From contig NZ_CP088018.1 in NCBI RefSeq assembly GCF_021049265.1, positions 620,001 through 684,000 on the forward strand: a stretch of 64,000 nt of DNA. The letters are read 5' to 3'. Shown here piece by piece: positions 33,745 to 41,845 of the stretch. The number at the start of each line of letters is the position of its first letter. Within the stretch, counting starts at the first letter, position 1. Position numbers and translations under genes: made by a program. This DNA comes from Ruania suaedae. GTDB taxonomy: Bacteria > Actinomycetota > Actinomycetes > Actinomycetales > Beutenbergiaceae. The notes below the pieces were generated by a model that did not search any database, was not told the origin of the DNA, and worked only from the letters and a program-made list of their open reading frames with translations.

Positions 33745-36029
33745 CGGGCCCCGCCAGCGGCGTCGATGCCCACTCACCGGCGGTGGCCGACGCGCTCGCC
33801 GGGCTCAGCCGCACCGAACGGATCGGCCAGCTCAACCAGCGCCTCAAGGGCTGGGACGCGCTGCACGTGATCGACGGTCGCTTCGTGCTCACCGACACCC
33901 TCAAGCGCGAGGTGGACCGGTGGGGCGGGCTCGGCGCGCTCTACGGACTGCAACGCGCCGATCCCTGGTCGGGGGTGCACTGGGGCAACGGCATCCCGCC
34001 GGAACGCTCGGCCGAGGCCTACGCACTCGTGCAGGACTACGTGCGCAGCCACGGCAACGGCACCCCGGTGCTGTTCGTCGAGGAGGCGCCGCACGGCCTG
34101 CAGGGCCTCGGCGGCACGCTCCTGCCGGTCAACCTCGCCCAGGGTGCCTCCTGGGACGTCGACCTGGTCGCGGAGCTGGCCGGGCAGGTGGCGGCCGAGC
34201 TGCGCGCCCGCGGCGTGCACGTGGCGCTTCTCTCCGGACTGGACATGCTGCGCGACCCACGCTGGGGCCGGGCCGAGGAGTGCTTCTCCGAGGACGCCAC
34301 GCTCAGCTCGGCGCTGATGGGCGCGACCGTGCGCGCCATGCAGGGCACCGGGCGCATCGACAGCGCTCACGTGGGCGTCGTGGTCAAGCACCTGGCCGCG
34401 CAGGGCGCGGGCATCGGTGGCCGCAACGGCTCCGGCGCCCCGATCGGGCGGCGCGAGCTGGCCGAGGTGCACCTGCCGGTGGCCCACCGCGCGGCGAGCG
34501 AGGGCGTGCTCGGCTACATGGCCGCCTACAACGACGTCGACGGCGTCCCGTGCGCAGGCAGCCACGCGCTGCTCACGCAGGTGCTGCGCCAGGCGTGGGG
34601 CTGGCAGGGGATCGTGATGGCCGACGGCACCGCGATTGACCGGCTGCTCGGCGCCACCCCGGATCTGCCCTCCGCGGCCGCGCTGGCGCTGCGCGCCGGT
34701 GTGGACCTGAGCCTGTGGGACGAGGCCTACACCCAGTTGGATGAGGCGCTCGAGCGCGGCCTGATCGAGGACGCCGACCTCGACCGTGCCGCCGCGCGGG
34801 TGCTCGGGGCGAAGGAACGCCTCGGCCTGCTGCAGGAGTCCGCCCGGCCGGACGACGCCGCGCCGGATCCGCCGCCGGGTGCCGATCGCGACCGTATCGA
34901 CCTGCTGGTGCGCCGGCTGACCACCGAGAGCATGGTGCTGCTGCACGATGAGTCCGCGGTGCTGCCGCTGCGGCCGGGTCGGCTCGCCGTCGTCGGCCCG
35001 AACGCCCACGCGCTGGACGCCCAGCTCGGCGACTACACGGCCCCCCGGCCGGACCCGGACCCCGGCTCGAGCACGATCCTGGAAGGGCTGACCGAGCGCT
35101 TCGGCGACGTCGTGCACGAGCCGGGGAGCCTGCTGCGCGACCCGCTGCCCGGCGGCCTGGACCGGGTGCGCACCGCTGCGGCCGGGGCGGACGCGTGCGT
35201 GGTGGTCCTCGGCGGGTCCAGCCGGCGCCTGTACGAGAGCGACTTCGAGGGCAACGGCGCCGCGCGCTCGGTCGACCGGGGGATGACCAGTGGGGAGGGT
35301 GTCGACCTCGCCGACGTCGAGCTCGATCCCACCCAGCTCGACGTCGTCGCCGCGGCGCGCGAGGCGGGCCGCCCGGTGGTGGGCGTGCTGCTCACGGGGC
35401 GACCCCACGCCGTCGGGCGGCTGTGGGAGCTGTGTGATGCCCTGGTGCTGATGCCGTTCCCGGGTCGGCACGCCGGTGAGGCGCTCGCCGGTCTGCTCGC
35501 CGGGGACGAGGACTTCAGCGGTGCGCTGCCGGTGTCCATGCCGACCGCCTCGGGCGTGTTCCCGCTCGCGCACGACGAGCGGTGCGAGACCTCCCGCGGG
35601 TACGCGGACGTGACCGAACCGCGCGCGGTGCTGCTCGGCCACCGGGCCCCCGATGCCACCCGCATCGACCTTGCCCCGGGCGAGACGGCGATCGGAAGGC
35701 AGGCTCTGGCCGGCGGCAGGACCGTCGAGGTCACGGCCGAGGTGAGGAACGACGGCGCGCGCACCCGCCGGGTGGTGGTGCCGCTCTACGGCCGCCGGCT
35801 GCGCCTGGGGGTGCGACCGCGGGCGCGGCAGGTGCTCGACCTGGCCAGCGTTGAGGTGCCGGCGGGGGAGCGACGCACGGTCACCTTCCGGCTCGGGCTC
35901 GAGGCTCTGGGCGGCCGGGACGAGGACGGCGGGCCGGTGGCGCTGGCGCAGACTGTGCTGTGCTGGACCGACGGGGTGCGCACGCCTGGCGAGCATGTGC
36001 ACCGGATCGAGATCGAGGAGGGCCGATGA
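33741..36029 (+). CDS. GH3 family beta-glycosidase
   Basis: The 762-residue enzyme has the GH3 order: TIM barrel (about 1-310) with the KH pair in VVVKHLAAQG and the nucleophile Asp295 in GIVMADGTAID; an alpha/beta sandwich (about 330-620) with LVRRLTTESMVLLHD and VVGPNAHALDAQLGDY; and a fibronectin-like domain (about 650-755). There is no signal peptide, so it acts inside the cell. Beta-glucosidase, xylosidase and hexosaminidase activities all occur in GH3; the two-domain build and the neighbouring GH125 favour a beta-glycosidase trimming N-glycan- or plant-type oligosaccharides. The start overlaps the permease stop. Confidence 0.9.
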   Translation: MTGPASGVDAHSPAVADALAGLSRTERIGQLNQRLKGWDALHVIDGRFVLTDTLKREVDRWGGLGALYGLQRADPWSGVHWGNGIPPERSAEAYALVQDYVRSHGNGTPVLFVEEAPHGLQGLGGTLLPVNLAQGASWDVDLVAELAGQVAAELRARGVHVALLSGLDMLRDPRWGRAEECFSEDATLSSALMGATVRAMQGTGRIDSAHVGVVVKHLAAQGAGIGGRNGSGAPIGRRELAEVHLPVAHRAASEGVLGYMAAYNDVDGVPCAGSHALLTQVLRQAWGWQGIVMADGTAIDRLLGATPDLPSAAALALRAGVDLSLWDEAYTQLDEALERGLIEDADLDRAAARVLGAKERLGLLQESARPDDAAPDPPPGADRDRIDLLVRRLTTESMVLLHDESAVLPLRPGRLAVVGPNAHALDAQLGDYTAPRPDPDPGSSTILEGLTERFGDVVHEPGSLLRDPLPGGLDRVRTAAAGADACVVVLGGSSRRLYESDFEGNGAARSVDRGMTSGEGVDLADVELDPTQLDVVAAAREAGRPVVGVLLTGRPHAVGRLWELCDALVLMPFPGRHAGEALAGLLAGDEDFSGALPVSMPTASGVFPLAHDERCETSRGYADVTEPRAVLLGHRAPDATRIDLAPGETAIGRQALAGGRTVEVTAEVRNDGARTRRVVVPLYGRRLRLGVRPRARQVLDLASVEVPAGERRTVTFRLGLEALGGRDEDGGPVALAQTVLCWTDGVRTPGEHVHRIEIEEGR

Positions 36030-37324
36030 CCGCACCCGTACGCACCCTGGACCCGGTGCCCCCTCCGATCGCGCAGGCGATCGCCGCGCACGTGGCGCCC
36101 GTGACCGACGCTCTCGGCCGGCAGGTAGGCGAACGCGTCTTGGCCGCGCTGCACCGCACGCTGCGCGAGACGATCACCATCGATGGCGACGGCGTCTTCG
36201 TCATCACCGGTGACATCCCGGCCATGTGGTTGCGCGACTCCACCACCCAGCTGCTGCCCTACCTGCGCATGGTCGGCGGGTGCGCGCCGCTGGCTGACCT
36301 GGTGGCGGGCGTGCTGCAGCGCCAGTTCCGTCAGCTCGACCACGACCCGTACGCCAACGCCTTCAACCGCACCGCTAGCGGCGCCCACTACGAGCCCGCC
36401 GACCTCAACGACGATCCGTGGGTGTGGGAGCAGAAGTACGAGGTGGACTCCCTCGCCTTCCCGCTCCAGCTCGCGCACCGGTTCTGGCGCCTGACCGGCC
36501 GCACCGATCACCTGGACGAGCGGGCTCGCCGCGTGGCCGCCACCGTGATGGACCAGCTCACCCGCGAGCAGCGGCACCCCGAGCTCTCCCCGTACCGGTT
36601 CGAGCGCCCGGGGGCGATCGCCACCGAGACCCTGCCCGACGGCGGCCTCGGCAGTCCGGTCGGGTACACCGGGATGACCTGGAGCGGGTTCCGCCCCTCC
36701 GACGACGCCTGCACCTTCGGCTACAACGTGCCGGCCAACCTCACCGCCGCGCAGGCGCTGCTCGGCTTCGCCGAGGTCGCCGAGGAGGTGTGGTCCGAGG
36801 CTGCACTCGCCGCCCGGGCTCGCTCGCTGGCCGGCGAGTTGACGGCGGGGGTGGCTGAGCACGGGACCGTCGAGCACCCGCGGCACGGCCGGGTGTACGC
36901 CTACGAGGTGGACGGCCTCGGCGGGGTGCTGCTGATGGACGACGCGAACATGCCGAGCCTGCTGAGCCTGCCGATGCTCGCACCCGATGTGCTCGATCCG
37001 CAGATCTACCGCGCCACTCGCGCGCTGGTGCTCAGCACGGACAACCCCTGGTACTTCGCCGGGGCGGCCGGCGCCGGGATCGGCAGCCCCCACACCGGCC
37101 CGGACCGGATCTGGCCGATCGCGCTCGCGGTCCAGGGACTGACGAGCACCGACCCCGCCGAACAGCGCGAGCTGCTGGAGCTGATCGTGCGCACCGACGC
37201 CGGCACCGGGCACGTGCACGAGAGCTTCCACCGCGATGACCCCGCGGTGTTCAGCCGGCCGTGGTTCTCCTGGGCCGACTCGATGTTCTGCGAGCTCGCG
37301 CTGCAGATCGCCGCTGACGCGTAG
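36026..37324 (+). CDS. GH125 exo-alpha-1,6-mannosidase-like protein
   Basis: The 432-residue protein matches the GH125 (former DUF1237) pattern: GDIPAMWLRDSTTQLLPYL, WVWEQKYEVDSLAFPL, SGFRPSDDACTFGYNVPANL, LLMDDANMPSLLSLP and GHVHESFHRDDP. Asp226/227 and Glu399 are the probable acid and base. GH125 enzymes are inverting exo-alpha-1,6-mannosidases that trim high-mannose chains and yeast mannan. The ATG overlaps the GH3 stop (ATGA), and the absence of a signal peptide places it in the cytoplasm. This gene is the best pointer to the substrate of sugar locus 2. Confidence 0.9.
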   Translation: MTAPVRTLDPVPPPIAQAIAAHVAPVTDALGRQVGERVLAALHRTLRETITIDGDGVFVITGDIPAMWLRDSTTQLLPYLRMVGGCAPLADLVAGVLQRQFRQLDHDPYANAFNRTASGAHYEPADLNDDPWVWEQKYEVDSLAFPLQLAHRFWRLTGRTDHLDERARRVAATVMDQLTREQRHPELSPYRFERPGAIATETLPDGGLGSPVGYTGMTWSGFRPSDDACTFGYNVPANLTAAQALLGFAEVAEEVWSEAALAARARSLAGELTAGVAEHGTVEHPRHGRVYAYEVDGLGGVLLMDDANMPSLLSLPMLAPDVLDPQIYRATRALVLSTDNPWYFAGAAGAGIGSPHTGPDRIWPIALAVQGLTSTDPAEQRELLELIVRTDAGTGHVHESFHRDDPAVFSRPWFSWADSMFCELALQIAADA

Positions 37325-37331
37325 CCGGTGA

Positions 37332-37348
37332 TGCCTACGCCGTAGGCA
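37332..37348. terminator. Short bidirectional hairpin terminator
   Basis: TGCCTAC (37332-37338) and GTAGGCA (37342-37348) form a perfect 7-bp stem with a 3-nt loop between the convergent GH125 and DUF3494 genes. Confidence 0.6.
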
Positions 37349-37361
37349 CGGGTCCGGTCGC

Positions 37362-38591
37362 TCAGTGCAGCTGCCGGCGGCGGACGAGGACGAGGACGAG
37401 GCCGACCAGCAGGAGGACCCCACCCAGGCCGAGCATCACACCGATCCACGGGCTGAGACCCGTCTCGGACAGCTCCTCCCCGGTGGTCTGGCTCGCCGTG
37501 GTCTCATCCGCCTGCGCATCCGCCTCAGCGCCGGTCCCGTCGTCGCTCGAGGAATCGCCTGCATTGCCGTCGGCACCGCTCGTCGCGCCACCGTCGCTGC
37601 CCGCCGCGTCATCGTCGCCGTCGGCCGCGACATCGTCCTGGCCGCCGGTCGAGTCACCGGCCGCGTCGCCGGTGGTCGAGCCGGTCGGGGACGTGGTCGG
37701 TGTCCCGGTGGGGGACGCCGTCGGTGTGCCGGTCGGCCCTGCTGTCGGGGATCCGGTGGGGCTCGGATCCCCGGTGGGGCCTCCGGTGGCTGTGGGTGTC
37801 GCCGTGGGTGTCCCGGTCGGTGTGGGCGTGGAGCTCTCGCACCCAGGTGCCGTGAAGACGTTGGTGTCCAGGGAGACCTGGGCGGTGCGCGCCAGGGCCC
37901 GGCCTTCGACCTCTGCCCCGGTGGTGACCGTGACCGAGGCCGACGCCATGATCGTTCCGACGAAGGTGGAGTCGGTGCCCAGGGTGGCCGAGGAACCGAC
38001 CTGCCAGAACACGTTGCACGCCTGAGCACCGTTGATGAGATCGACGTCGCTGGCCGAGGCGGTGATCAGCGTGGAGGCGACCTGGAAGATGAAGACGGAG
38101 TCGGTGTTGCCCTGACCGTCCAGCGTCAACGTCCCGCTCAGCTCGAGTGGCCCGCTGGACCTGTAGACGCCGTCGGGCAGCGTCAGACCGACCAGGTCGC
38201 CGGTGACAGCAGCCGTGGGCGCCCGGCCTGCGGCATCGACGTAGGCGATCCCCAGGTCCGATTGGGCTTGGGCGGCGTGCGCGTCGCCGGCGTGCCGCGT
38301 CCCGCCGAACTCGCCGGGAGGAAATCCCGTGATCGCGCTGCCGGGGCTCACGCCGAGATCACCGTTCATGGTGGTCTCGCCGGTATTGGTCACGGTCTCG
38401 CCGCCGAGCACGGAATAACTCAGGGTGGTGCCGAGTCCCACCGTCGGCGTGGCGGCCGACGCCGGGACGGGGGCGAGGATGAGCCCGGCGAGAACGAGCA
38501 CAAGCGTGATCGCCACAAGGGCCGCGGCGACGCCCCGATGATGAACTGTTCGCAGTTTGTCCGCGCCACTGATCGTCGAATGGGTCCCCAT
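37362..38591 (-). CDS. DUF3494 ice-binding-like protein with sortase-type anchor
   Basis: The 409-residue protein has a signal peptide (to about residue 46, VPASA), an ice-binding-like beta-solenoid domain (about 50-250; LGTTLSYSVLGGETVTNTGET, DLGVSPGSAITGFPPG, FIFQVASTL, NVFWQVGSSATLG), a Thr/Pro/Gly stalk (about 255-330), an Asp/Gly/Ser-rich acidic stretch, and LSETG (about 374-378) with a hydrophobic segment and RRRQLH. It should be tethered to the wall by a sortase. Many DUF3494 members bind ice; mesophilic actinobacterial ones may be adhesins, so ice binding is not certain. ATG 38591 has GGAGG about 8 bases upstream. Confidence 0.87.
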   Translation of the reverse strand: MGTHSTISGADKLRTVHHRGVAAALVAITLVLVLAGLILAPVPASAATPTVGLGTTLSYSVLGGETVTNTGETTMNGDLGVSPGSAITGFPPGEFGGTRHAGDAHAAQAQSDLGIAYVDAAGRAPTAAVTGDLVGLTLPDGVYRSSGPLELSGTLTLDGQGNTDSVFIFQVASTLITASASDVDLINGAQACNVFWQVGSSATLGTDSTFVGTIMASASVTVTTGAEVEGRALARTAQVSLDTNVFTAPGCESSTPTPTGTPTATPTATGGPTGDPSPTGSPTAGPTGTPTASPTGTPTTSPTGSTTGDAAGDSTGGQDDVAADGDDDAAGSDGGATSGADGNAGDSSSDDGTGAEADAQADETTASQTTGEELSETGLSPWIGVMLGLGGVLLLVGLVLVLVRRRQLH

Positions 38592-38713
38592 GATGGTGCC
38601 TCCGGTCGTTCGTGCGGCACGCCTCTCGTGGCGAGCACCAGCACTGGCGATCCGAAGCGAGTGGAAATCCGGGCTGCAAGAAAAGAGCCTGCTGAAGCCC
38701 CGATAATGGCGAT

Positions 38714-38742
38714 CGTACCGCAATTTACTGGATTGCGATACG
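38714..38742. promoter_or_regulatory. Inverted repeat upstream of the DUF3494 gene
   Basis: Arms 38714-38724 and 38732-38742 (CGTACCGCAAT with ATTGCGATACG) match at 10 of 11 positions around a 7-base spacer. The surrounding 38592-38860 is AT-richer than the genome and otherwise holds nothing I recognise. It may be an operator for the DUF3494 gene. Confidence 0.4.
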
Positions 38743-38861
38743 GGAAAAGCGAATGACAAAATCACGACGCGGTGTGAGGAATGGAAAAAGTGTCGACGGC
38801 TGCATTCCGGTCCGGGCGGCCCGTGCTGCGAACGCGGTGGGGCCGGGAGGCGGGTTCCAAT

Positions 38862-38883
38862 TAGTAGAGTACGTGCTCTACTA
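38862..38883 (+). promoter_or_regulatory. TetR-type operator overlapping a probable leaderless promoter
   Basis: TAGTAGAG (38862-38869) and CTCTACTA (38876-38883) are perfect arms around TACGTG. The right arm contains TACTAT (38879-38884), a good -10 whose expected start is the A of the ATG at 38892, with a weak TTCCAA (38855-38860) 18 bases upstream as -35. The downstream operon encodes a TetR protein, so autorepression is likely. Confidence 0.75.
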
Positions 38884-38891
38884 TTCGACCC

Positions 38892-39608
38892 ATGGAGATC
38901 ACCCACCTGCACCAGTCCCGCGCCGTCCCCCTCGGCTTCGGGCTGGCGGTCCTGGCGCCCGGTGTCGGTCTCGGGTTCGGCGGGCCGGCGCTGGCCGCCT
39001 GGTTGGTCGGGCTGATCGAGCGCTCGCCGCTCCCGGTTCCGGGTCTGCTGGAGGTGATCGCCGGCCTGCCATGGGCCTGGTCGATTCCGATCGGCGTGCT
39101 GCTCGGAGTGGTCGGCGGCGTGCTCCTCGCGATGACGATCGTCCATGAGGCGCTGTCGCTGACCGTGGCGACCGACCATCTGGAGTACCGCCAGGAGGGG
39201 CGGGAGGGGTGGATCGAGCGCGCCGAGGTGGCGAGCATCCACCCGGACGGGCGGGACGTCGTCGTGCTCGATGAGCGGGGCCGCGTGCGGGCCCGGCTGA
39301 ATGCCGAAGCGCTCGAGAGCGCCTCGCTGGCTCGCACTCTGCGCGAGTTCGACTACCCATGGCGGCAGGAGGATCCGTTCGAGGGCGACTACCAGCGCTG
39401 GATGGACGGACGCCCCGGGTTCAGCGCGGCCGAGCATGCGCTGATCGGGCGGTGGCAGGAGGCGCGGCGTAAACCGAGGGAGCGCACCGAGGCCGAGGCA
39501 GCGCTGCGGGAGGCGGACCTGGCGGTGCGCTACCGGGACGGCCGGGTGCAGGTCCGGAGGGTGGGAGGAGCCGGGCGTGGCGCGGACAGTCGACCCGCAG
39601 CGTCATGA
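38892..39608 (+). CDS. YqeB-like membrane protein
   Basis: The 238-residue protein has two hydrophobic segments (about 12-43 and 62-86), then a soluble domain of PH-like look (LTVATDHLEYRQEGREGWIERAEVASIHPDGRDVVVLDERG) and a C-terminal helical part (DYPWRQEDPFEGDYQRWMDG...FSAAEHALIGRWQEARR) typical of the YqeB family. The function is not known. It is probably translated from a leaderless message and overlaps the tetR gene by 32 bases, so the regulator controls its own operon with this membrane protein as effector. Confidence 0.8.
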   Translation: MEITHLHQSRAVPLGFGLAVLAPGVGLGFGGPALAAWLVGLIERSPLPVPGLLEVIAGLPWAWSIPIGVLLGVVGGVLLAMTIVHEALSLTVATDHLEYRQEGREGWIERAEVASIHPDGRDVVVLDERGRVRARLNAEALESASLARTLREFDYPWRQEDPFEGDYQRWMDGRPGFSAAEHALIGRWQEARRKPRERTEAEAALREADLAVRYRDGRVQVRRVGGAGRGADSRPAAS

Positions 39609-40212
39609 GGCCCGCCGCCTGCAGATCATCGATGCGGCCCTGACCGTGATCACTGCCCGCGGCTACGATCGCGCCACCACCGCCGCGATCTGCCGGGAGG
39701 CGCGGATCGGATCGGGCACCTTCTTCCACTACTTCCCGACCAAGGTGGAGGTGCTGCTCGCCATCCTGGAGCTGGGCACCGACGATGTCAGCCGGCTCCG
39801 CGATGCTGTCGCACGCATCGAGGATCCGATGGCAGCCGTGCTGCGGATCGTGGACCAGCTGATCGAGGACGCGAGCGACCCGCGCCTGGCGGGGTTCGTG
39901 CGCGCCGTCGCGGCCGTCATGACGCAGGAGCGCGTGGCAGCGGCCCTCGAGGCGGATGAGCGAGCCCAGCGCGAACTCCTGGGGGAGTGCCTGCAGCGCG
40001 GGCAGGGCGCCGGCCGGATCCGTACCGACCTGTCGATCGAGCGGCTGGTCTCCTGGGTGCGGCTGCTGATGGACGGATTCCTGGAGCAGATCGCGACCGA
40101 TCCGGCGTTCACCGCCGCACGGGAGGGCCCGATGCTGCGGGAGATGGTGCGTGGCGTGCTGGCGCCTCAGGCGCCGGTTCCGAGCAGGTCCTCGGCGTCG
40201 ACGATCGAGTAG
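39577..40212 (+). CDS. TetR-family regulator
   Basis: The 211-residue repressor has an HTH at about 15-60 (IIDAALTVITARGYDRATTAAI, then GSGTFFHYFPTKVEVL) and a helical ligand-binding C-terminal domain. It starts GTG at 39577 with GGGAGGAG upstream, inside the end of the YqeB-like gene. The 22-bp palindrome before the operon (38862-38883) is its probable site. Its 3' end overlaps the convergent XPB helicase gene by 46 bases. Confidence 0.9.
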   Translation: MARTVDPQRHEARRLQIIDAALTVITARGYDRATTAAICREARIGSGTFFHYFPTKVEVLLAILELGTDDVSRLRDAVARIEDPMAAVLRIVDQLIEDASDPRLAGFVRAVAAVMTQERVAAALEADERAQRELLGECLQRGQGAGRIRTDLSIERLVSWVRLLMDGFLEQIATDPAFTAAREGPMLREMVRGVLAPQAPVPSRSSASTIE

Positions 40213-41816
40213 GCGTAGCCCTGCTCGGCTAGGAACCGCTGCCGGTGGGCGGCGAACTCCTGGTCGACGGTGTCGCGGGTGACGACCGCGTAGAAGTGGG
40301 CCTTGCGCCCGTCGGCCTTGGGCCGCATCACCCGGCCGAGGCGTTGGGCCTCCTCCTGCCGGGAGCCGAACGAGCCGGAGATCTGGATCGCCACCGCCGC
40401 CTCGGGCAGGTCGATGGAGAAGTTCGCCACCTTGCTGACCACCAGGGTGTGGAGATCACCGGTGCGGAAGGCCTCGAACAGCCGCTGGCGCTCGGGCACG
40501 GTGGTGCTCCCGGTGATGACGGGCGCATCGAGGGCCTCGCCGAGCTCGGTCAGCTGGTCGATGTACTGGCCGATGATCAGCGTCTGCTCGCCGAGGTGCT
40601 TCTTCAGCAGTTCGCGCACCACGGCCGTCTTCGCCGGCGCGGTGGCCGCGAGTCGGTAGCGGTCCTCCGGCTCGGCGATCGCGTAGGTCATCCGGTCGGA
40701 GTGCGCGAGGTCCAGCCGCACCTCGGTGCAGTCGGCCGGGGCGATGTAGCCCTGCGCCTCGATGTCCTTCCATGGCGCGTCGTAGCGCTTGGGCCCGATG
40801 AGGGAGAACACCTCGTCCTCGCGGCCGTCCTCACGCACCAGCGTGGCGGTCAGCCCGAGGCGCCTGCGGGCCTGTAGGTCCGCCGTCATCCGGAAGATCG
40901 GGGCGGGCAGCAGGTGCACCTCGTCGTAGACGATGAGCCCCCAGTCGCGCGCGTCGAGCAGGTCCAGGTGCGGGTAGGTGCCCTTCCGCCGGGTGGTGAG
41001 CACCTGGTAGGTGGCGATGGTGACCGGCCGGATCTCCTTGCGGGCGCCGGAGTACTCGCCGATCTCCTCCTCGGTCAGGGAGGTGCGCCGCACCAGCTCG
41101 TCGCGCCACTGCCGGGCGCTGACGGTATTGGTCACCAGGATGAGCGTGGTGGTACCCGACTGGGCCATCGCCCCGGCTCCGACGAGCGTCTTTCCTGCCC
41201 CGCAGGGAAGCACGACGACGCCGCTGCCGCCGTGCCAGAACGTGTCCACCGCCTCCTCCTGATAGGGCCGCAGCGACCAGTCGGCGGTGTTGAGGGTGAT
41301 CTCGTGCTTCTCGCCGTCGACGTAGCCGGCGAGGTCCTCCGCCGGCCAGCCGAGCTTGACGAGCACCTGCTTGAGGTGGCCACGCTCGCTCGGGTGCACG
41401 ACGACGGTGGTGGCGTCGACCTTCGCCCCCACCAGGCCGGCGGTGCGCTTGGAGCGCAGCACCTCGTGCAGCACGGGCTCGTCGAGGGCGTGCAGCACCA
41501 GCCCGTGGGTGGGGTGCTGCATCAGCTGCAACCGTCCATAGCGTGACATCGTCTCGGCGATGTCGACCAGCAGCGCGTGCGGCACCGGATAGCGCGAGTA
41601 CTGGATCAGGGTGTCGACCACCTGCTCGGCGTCGTGGCCGGCGGCGCGGGCGTTCCACAGCCCCAGCGGGGTGAGCCGGTAGGTGTGGATGTGCTCGGGC
41701 GCCCGCTCGAGCTCGGCGAAGGGCGCGATGGCGCGCCGGCAGGCGCCGGCCTGCTCGTGGTCGACCTCGAGCAGCAGGGACTTGTCGGACTGGACGATGA
41801 GGGGGCCGTCGGGCAT
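40167..41816 (-). CDS. XPB/ERCC3-type DNA helicase (superfamily 2)
   Basis: The 549-residue helicase has an N-terminal damage-recognition-like part (about 1-175), Walker A LPCGAGKT (203-210), DEVH box VYDEVHLLP, TATLVREDGRED containing the RED motif specific for XPB, motif V/VI region VVSKVANFSIDLPEAAVAIQ and QRLGRVMRPK. Bacterial XPB is a 3'-5' ATP-dependent DNA helicase thought to act in repair. It lies 29 bases after the helicase-associated protein gene on the same strand, a pairing conserved in actinobacteria. Confidence 0.93.
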   Translation of the reverse strand: MPDGPLIVQSDKSLLLEVDHEQAGACRRAIAPFAELERAPEHIHTYRLTPLGLWNARAAGHDAEQVVDTLIQYSRYPVPHALLVDIAETMSRYGRLQLMQHPTHGLVLHALDEPVLHEVLRSKRTAGLVGAKVDATTVVVHPSERGHLKQVLVKLGWPAEDLAGYVDGEKHEITLNTADWSLRPYQEEAVDTFWHGGSGVVVLPCGAGKTLVGAGAMAQSGTTTLILVTNTVSARQWRDELVRRTSLTEEEIGEYSGARKEIRPVTIATYQVLTTRRKGTYPHLDLLDARDWGLIVYDEVHLLPAPIFRMTADLQARRRLGLTATLVREDGREDEVFSLIGPKRYDAPWKDIEAQGYIAPADCTEVRLDLAHSDRMTYAIAEPEDRYRLAATAPAKTAVVRELLKKHLGEQTLIIGQYIDQLTELGEALDAPVITGSTTVPERQRLFEAFRTGDLHTLVVSKVANFSIDLPEAAVAIQISGSFGSRQEEAQRLGRVMRPKADGRKAHFYAVVTRDTVDQEFAAHRQRFLAEQGYAYSIVDAEDLLGTGA

Positions 41817-41845
41817 CAGATCAGTGTCTCACCTGCGCGCGCGCC

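Noticed and set aside
39421-39729. Small minus-strand frames around the TetR gene
   Set aside because: They are antisense to clear coding sequence, have no ribosome site and an amino-acid make-up typical of GC-rich shadows.
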